NCBI GenBank assembly: GCA_963675565.2
Contig: CAXXYD010000004.1
Span: 1,240,001-1,304,000 of the forward strand
Length of the DNA stretch: 64,000 nt
From: JARRKU01 sp963675565
GTDB taxonomy: Bacteria; Desulfobacterota; Desulfobacteria; Desulfobacterales; Desulfosarcinaceae
Direction of reading: 5' to 3'
Both the position numbers and the translations under genes were made by a program. How positions within the stretch are numbered: the stretch's first letter is position 1; the number at the start of each line of letters is the position of its first letter. A model generated the notes under the pieces. The model had not been told where the DNA came from and searched no databases. It saw nothing but the letters and a program-made list of their open reading frames with translations. Positions 60,632 through 64,000 of this stretch are shown in pieces.

Positions 60632-62845
60632 ATGAACCCTTATCAGCGCTACAAAGGCGATTTTATCGGCGGACTTTCGGCGGCCATCATCACCCTGCCG
60701 ATGTCCATCGCCTATGGTGTGACCGCATTTGGTGCGCTGGGCAATGAATTCATGCCGCATGCAGCGCTCATCGGCTTGAATGCCGCCGTTTTCGGCGGCT
60801 TTTTTGCATCTTTGTTCGGCGGTACACCGCTCCAGATCACAGGGCCCAAGGCCCCCCTGACGCTGATCATTACCACAGTCGTTGCCGGACTGGCTGCCGA
60901 TCCGGTCCTGTCCGGTGCTGGGGAAAATGCACCGCTGATCATCCTTGGACTGGTTTCCGTGTGCGTTTTCATAGGGGGCGCGACACAGATCCTATCGGGC
61001 CTGTTGGGCCTGGGCAACATCGTCAAATACATCCCTTACCCGGTAGTGGCCGGCTTCATGAACGGGATTGCAGCCCTGCTTATCCTGAACCAAATCACCC
61101 CCTTTTTAGGCATTCAGAACGGAACGCCATTCGGGGAGGCCCTGTCCGGAATCTCCCTCCAGAACGCATATCCGGCTTTGATCGGGTCCTGCACTTTGAT
61201 CGGCATTTTTCTGTCCAAACGCCTGAGGCTGAAACCGCCTGCTTTTTTGGTCGGCCTGGTCACCGGCTCAGCGATTTACAGTATTTTATCCGTCATTCTG
61301 AAATCATCCCCGCAAATTGAATCGGTGGGGGATCTACAGATGATGGTCCCCGCCCCAAGCGCCTTCTTCGGACTCGCCCACCTCTCTTTGGATTCGGTCA
61401 GCACGGCGTGGCTGCTCAAAATCATCCTTTTTGGCGTGGTCCTGGGCATTGTCGGGTCAATGGAATCGCTGATGAGCGCAATAACCATCGACAACATCCT
61501 GGACAGCCGCCATGACAGCAAAAAAGAATTGATCGGCCAGGGCACAGGCAACATCATCGCCTCCCTGTTCGGGGCATTGTCCGCAGCCGGATCCATCCCA
61601 AGATCTATGGCCAACTACAAAGCCGGTGGACGCCATAAGCTTTCCGGGTTGCTGTGCAGCGTTTACATCCTGATCATTTTTTTGACGATGGCTCCCCTGC
61701 TGGGGAAAATCCCACTGACCATCTTTGCAGCGATCATCATTTCGGTGGGCATCAACCTGTTTGACCGGACCACTTTCCGCCTTTTCATGGAACTGCGCAA
61801 TGCGGCAGGGCCCAGAAAGGAACTCGCCATCAGCCTGCTGATCAACATCAGCGTGGCCGTAGTCACCGTATGCGTCAATTTGATCTCGGCAGTCGTTATC
61901 GGCATGGCCATATCGGCGGCCTACTTTATCGTCAAAACGGGGGCTTCAATCATAAGGCGCGAATACACCGGCCAACGCATTGGCAGCAACAAGGTCAGGA
62001 GCCGCAGGCAACTGGATCTCTTGAACGGTGAACGCCGCCGGATCAAAATATTTCAACTGCAGGGGCCGATTTTCTTTGGGTCTGCGGATCGGCTGGCCCA
62101 CCACCTGGAAGCCCGAATGGGGAATGCCGATTATTGTATTCTGGATATGCGGCATGTCAATGACATCGACACCACGGGCGCCAACATCCTGGTTCGAATT
62201 TATCACAGCCTCCGCAAAAAGTACAAGTGGCTGCTGATCAGCCACATCGGCCCCGGCCACTCTCTGTGGGGCACTTTGGAATGCAATGGTGTCACGCAGA
62301 TCATTTCACCCGCCCATTTCTTCGAAGACACGGACAACGCCCTGGAATGGGCCGAAGACAATCTGCTGGAATCGGTCGGCCCGGGCAATATCCGCAGCCG
62401 GTGTACTATCGACCAATGTGATATCACCGTCGGTTTTTCTAAGGACGAGATGGAGATATTCAAGGGGTTGCTTATCCGAGAGCAGTATAAAAAGGGAGAT
62501 ACCATCATTTTCGAAGGCAATTCGGATCGGGACCTGTTTCTGTTGACCCGCGGATCGGCCAGTGCGAAAATGCAGCTGCCGCAGGCACAGCGCCAAAAGC
62601 GTCTCTTTACCTTTGATGCCGGTGCCATTTTCGGGGAGATGGCCCTTTTGGACGGAAAACCCCGGTCCGCACGCGTAAAGGCTGAAGCCGATGCGGAAAT
62701 ATACCGGCTGCCCTATGAAACGTACCAATCGATACTTGCCGAGCAACCGCAGATTGCAGCCAAGCTCTATCGAAATATCGCCCTGGTGCTCAGCCACCGC
62801 CTGAGGACCCGATCCGATGAACTGAGGTTGTTTGAAGACGATTAG
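60632..62845 (+). CDS. SulP-family anion transporter with STAS and cyclic-nucleotide domains
   Basis: A 737-residue membrane transporter for sulfate, bicarbonate or related anions. The SulP core (about 1-430, 12-14 segments) has GLSAAIITLPMSIAYGVTAFG, ITGPKAPLTLI and GSMESLMSAITIDNI. A STAS domain follows (about 465-585, with DMRHVNDIDTTGANIL). A cNMP-binding domain ends the protein (about 605-730, with GDTIIFEGNSDRDLFLLTRG and FGEMALLDGKPRSARVKAE, the phosphate-binding cassette with its arginine). The cassette suggests gating by cAMP or cGMP. The ribosome site is weak. The RND gene starts 23 bp downstream. Confidence 0.9.
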   Translation: MNPYQRYKGDFIGGLSAAIITLPMSIAYGVTAFGALGNEFMPHAALIGLNAAVFGGFFASLFGGTPLQITGPKAPLTLIITTVVAGLAADPVLSGAGENAPLIILGLVSVCVFIGGATQILSGLLGLGNIVKYIPYPVVAGFMNGIAALLILNQITPFLGIQNGTPFGEALSGISLQNAYPALIGSCTLIGIFLSKRLRLKPPAFLVGLVTGSAIYSILSVILKSSPQIESVGDLQMMVPAPSAFFGLAHLSLDSVSTAWLLKIILFGVVLGIVGSMESLMSAITIDNILDSRHDSKKELIGQGTGNIIASLFGALSAAGSIPRSMANYKAGGRHKLSGLLCSVYILIIFLTMAPLLGKIPLTIFAAIIISVGINLFDRTTFRLFMELRNAAGPRKELAISLLINISVAVVTVCVNLISAVVIGMAISAAYFIVKTGASIIRREYTGQRIGSNKVRSRRQLDLLNGERRRIKIFQLQGPIFFGSADRLAHHLEARMGNADYCILDMRHVNDIDTTGANILVRIYHSLRKKYKWLLISHIGPGHSLWGTLECNGVTQIISPAHFFEDTDNALEWAEDNLLESVGPGNIRSRCTIDQCDITVGFSKDEMEIFKGLLIREQYKKGDTIIFEGNSDRDLFLLTRGSASAKMQLPQAQRQKRLFTFDAGAIFGEMALLDGKPRSARVKAEADAEIYRLPYETYQSILAEQPQIAAKLYRNIALVLSHRLRTRSDELRLFEDD

Positions 62846-62868
62846 ACACACGCATGGAAAGGAGCCGT

Positions 62869-64000
62869 ATGGCCGGTCACAAAATCCTTGATGCTTTTCG
62901 CCGACTGCGCGTAGCCGACATGATGGATTGGATTTTGAAACGACGCGGCATGGTGCTGGCCGCCCTCATTGTCATCACAGCGTGTTTCTGTCTGTTCATT
63001 CCGCGGCTGTCGTTCACGACTTCGGTTTATGACCTGGTCATTGAAGATTTGCCTGAAAATGATCAGTACAAAAAATTCAAGGAAATTTTCGGATCGGAAG
63101 AGATCATCCGGGTCGTCATCAAGGCCGAAGACGTATTCGATACGCTCACCTTCCAAAAGATTGAGCAGCTTGCCGAGACCGCCAAAAAGATTGAGGGCGT
63201 GCAGCGGGTGATCAGCCTGCCGGCGGTTAAACGGGCCGTGGACCTTTCCGGCGATTGGCCCATGGCAAAATTCAAGGCCGTCATCGCCGATGTCCCGCTG
63301 TTCAAAAAGAACCTCATATCCGCCGACCACAGCACCACCCTGCTGACCCTGGTACTTAAAGCCGAGGCGAATCATGACCAGATCATCGACGCCGTTAGAC
63401 GCGACATCATCGAGGCGCAAACCGGTCTGACCCTCTATCAGGTCGGCATGCCGCTGATCTCCAGAGCCCTTGCCCGCTATACTGAAAAAGATTTCCTGGT
63501 ACTGCCGCCGCTCACCTTTGTGCTCATCGCTTTGGTGCTCTTCGCCCTGTTCAGAAGCATCCGCTATGTTTTACTGCCGCTGGCCTGCGTCGGCGTCACC
63601 CTGATATGGACCTTCGGGTTCATGGGGATGGCCGGTATTCCGTTTTCTCTGCTCACCATGATCGTTCCGGTATTTCTCATCGCCGTGGGCACGGCGTATT
63701 GCCTCCACATCGTCTCCGAGCACCGCCATGTCCTCGACCATGCACAAACTTCCCGCGAAGCGGTGATCAAAACCTTCGAAAGCACGACCTTTCCTACCAT
63801 TTTGGCCGTTTTCACCACAATCATCGGGTTGAATTCCCTGTTTTTCAACCGCATCAGCGCCATCAAGGAATTCGCCCTGATCGCGTGTGTCGGCATGACG
63901 GTCTACCTGCTGGTGATGCTGACCCTGCTGCCCATTGGATTGAGCCTCATCCGGCCGGTACCCGGCAAACCAGACCGTCGGGAGCCTTCACCAAACGGGC
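62869..64000 (+). CDS. RND/MMPL-family permease, 5' part (runs off the window)
   Basis: The frame opens at ATG 62869 behind AAAGGAG and stays open for 377 codons to the end of the window. The protein begins with a membrane segment (about 27-45, RRGMVLAALIVITACFCLF), then an outer domain (FTTSVYDLVIEDLPENDQYKKF), and from about residue 205 a block of membrane segments (PPLTFVLIALVLFALF, SLLTMIVPVFLIAVGTAYC) as in the N-terminal half of MMPL/HpnN-like RND exporters. Such proteins move lipids or hydrophobic compounds. It is probably co-transcribed with the SulP gene. Confidence 0.85.
   Translation, partial: MAGHKILDAFRRLRVADMMDWILKRRGMVLAALIVITACFCLFIPRLSFTTSVYDLVIEDLPENDQYKKFKEIFGSEEIIRVVIKAEDVFDTLTFQKIEQLAETAKKIEGVQRVISLPAVKRAVDLSGDWPMAKFKAVIADVPLFKKNLISADHSTTLLTLVLKAEANHDQIIDAVRRDIIEAQTGLTLYQVGMPLISRALARYTEKDFLVLPPLTFVLIALVLFALFRSIRYVLLPLACVGVTLIWTFGFMGMAGIPFSLLTMIVPVFLIAVGTAYCLHIVSEHRHVLDHAQTSREAVIKTFESTTFPTILAVFTTIIGLNSLFFNRISAIKEFALIACVGMTVYLLVMLTLLPIGLSLIRPVPGKPDRREPSPNG

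Noticed and set aside
1..64000. CRISPR array, rRNA or ordinary tRNA genes
   Set aside because: No regularly spaced repeats, no rRNA-like conserved stretches and no tRNA cloverleaf other than the tRNA-like half of tmRNA were seen.

Overview
This 64 kb window looks like a chromosomal segment of a GC-rich, anaerobic, sulfate-reducer-type bacterium of the Desulfobacterota (Desulfobacterales / Desulfosarcina-like). That placement is an inference from gene content: a tmRNA with tag ADDYNYAVAA, a haem-type bacterioferritin, a molybdopterin hydroxytransferase-like enzyme with a TRAP transporter, a LIV-type transporter with an embedded acyl-CoA ligase, and many PAS/LuxR and two-component regulators. 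No rRNA, tRNA or CRISPR array was seen.

Region by region. (1) 1-3797 is visibly AT-richer than the rest and stops exactly at the 3' end of the tmRNA gene, so it is probably one end of an element integrated in ssrA. It holds two coupled genes: a coiled-coil protein with a DUF3102-like HTH segment, and a very divergent family-A-type polymerase. Around them lie a cluster of inverted repeats, a repeated operator-like motif and three short direct repeats. (2) 3798-8476 is core: ssrA, bacterioferritin, smpB, PTS enzyme I and HPr, and a LOG-family protein. (3) 8656-20307 holds a GAF-PAS-LuxR regulator, then a branched-chain-type ABC transporter operon (livG, acyl-CoA ligase, livH, livM, binding lipoprotein, livF), a UspA protein, a second acyl-CoA-synthetase-like protein whose catalytic motifs are degraded, and a tandem ACT protein. 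Two copies of a near-perfect 29+29 bp palindrome flank this block.

(4) 20308-24757 is a patchy accessory stretch: a doubtful ORF, a small tandem-repeat protein behind a textbook cobalamin riboswitch with its own terminator, a 75-aa protein, a TetR regulator with two matching operators, and an MFS carrier. (5) 24840-33080 is a catabolic unit: TRAP transporter (dctM, dctQ, dctP), a large and a small subunit resembling pyrogallol-phloroglucinol transhydroxylase, and a PAS-PAS-LuxR regulator sharing its C-terminal module with the regulator at 8656. (6) 33311-44523 carries MsrAB, a two-component system with a membrane protein, an M1 aminopeptidase, an EF-hand lipoprotein, a histone-deacetylase-like hydrolase, EfpL, a hemerythrin and PtsP (GAF-enzyme I).

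(7) 45004-51003 is glutamate synthase (gltB, with a one-base frameshift near its 3' end, and gltD). (8) 51110-55057 is a binding-protein-dependent ABC importer (binding protein, ATPase, fused double permease). (9) 55094-64000 holds small zinc-ribbon and coiled-coil proteins, an FGGY kinase, an ECF sigma factor operon whose anti-sigma-like protein and lipoprotein both end in CBM48-like domains, a SulP-STAS-cNMP transporter, and an RND/MMPL permease that runs off the window end.

The strongest candidates for something undescribed are the divergent polymerase element at the left end, the cobalamin riboswitch dedicated to a tiny repeat protein, and the ECF sigma / CBM48 operon. All functions come from reading motifs by eye; no database search was run.
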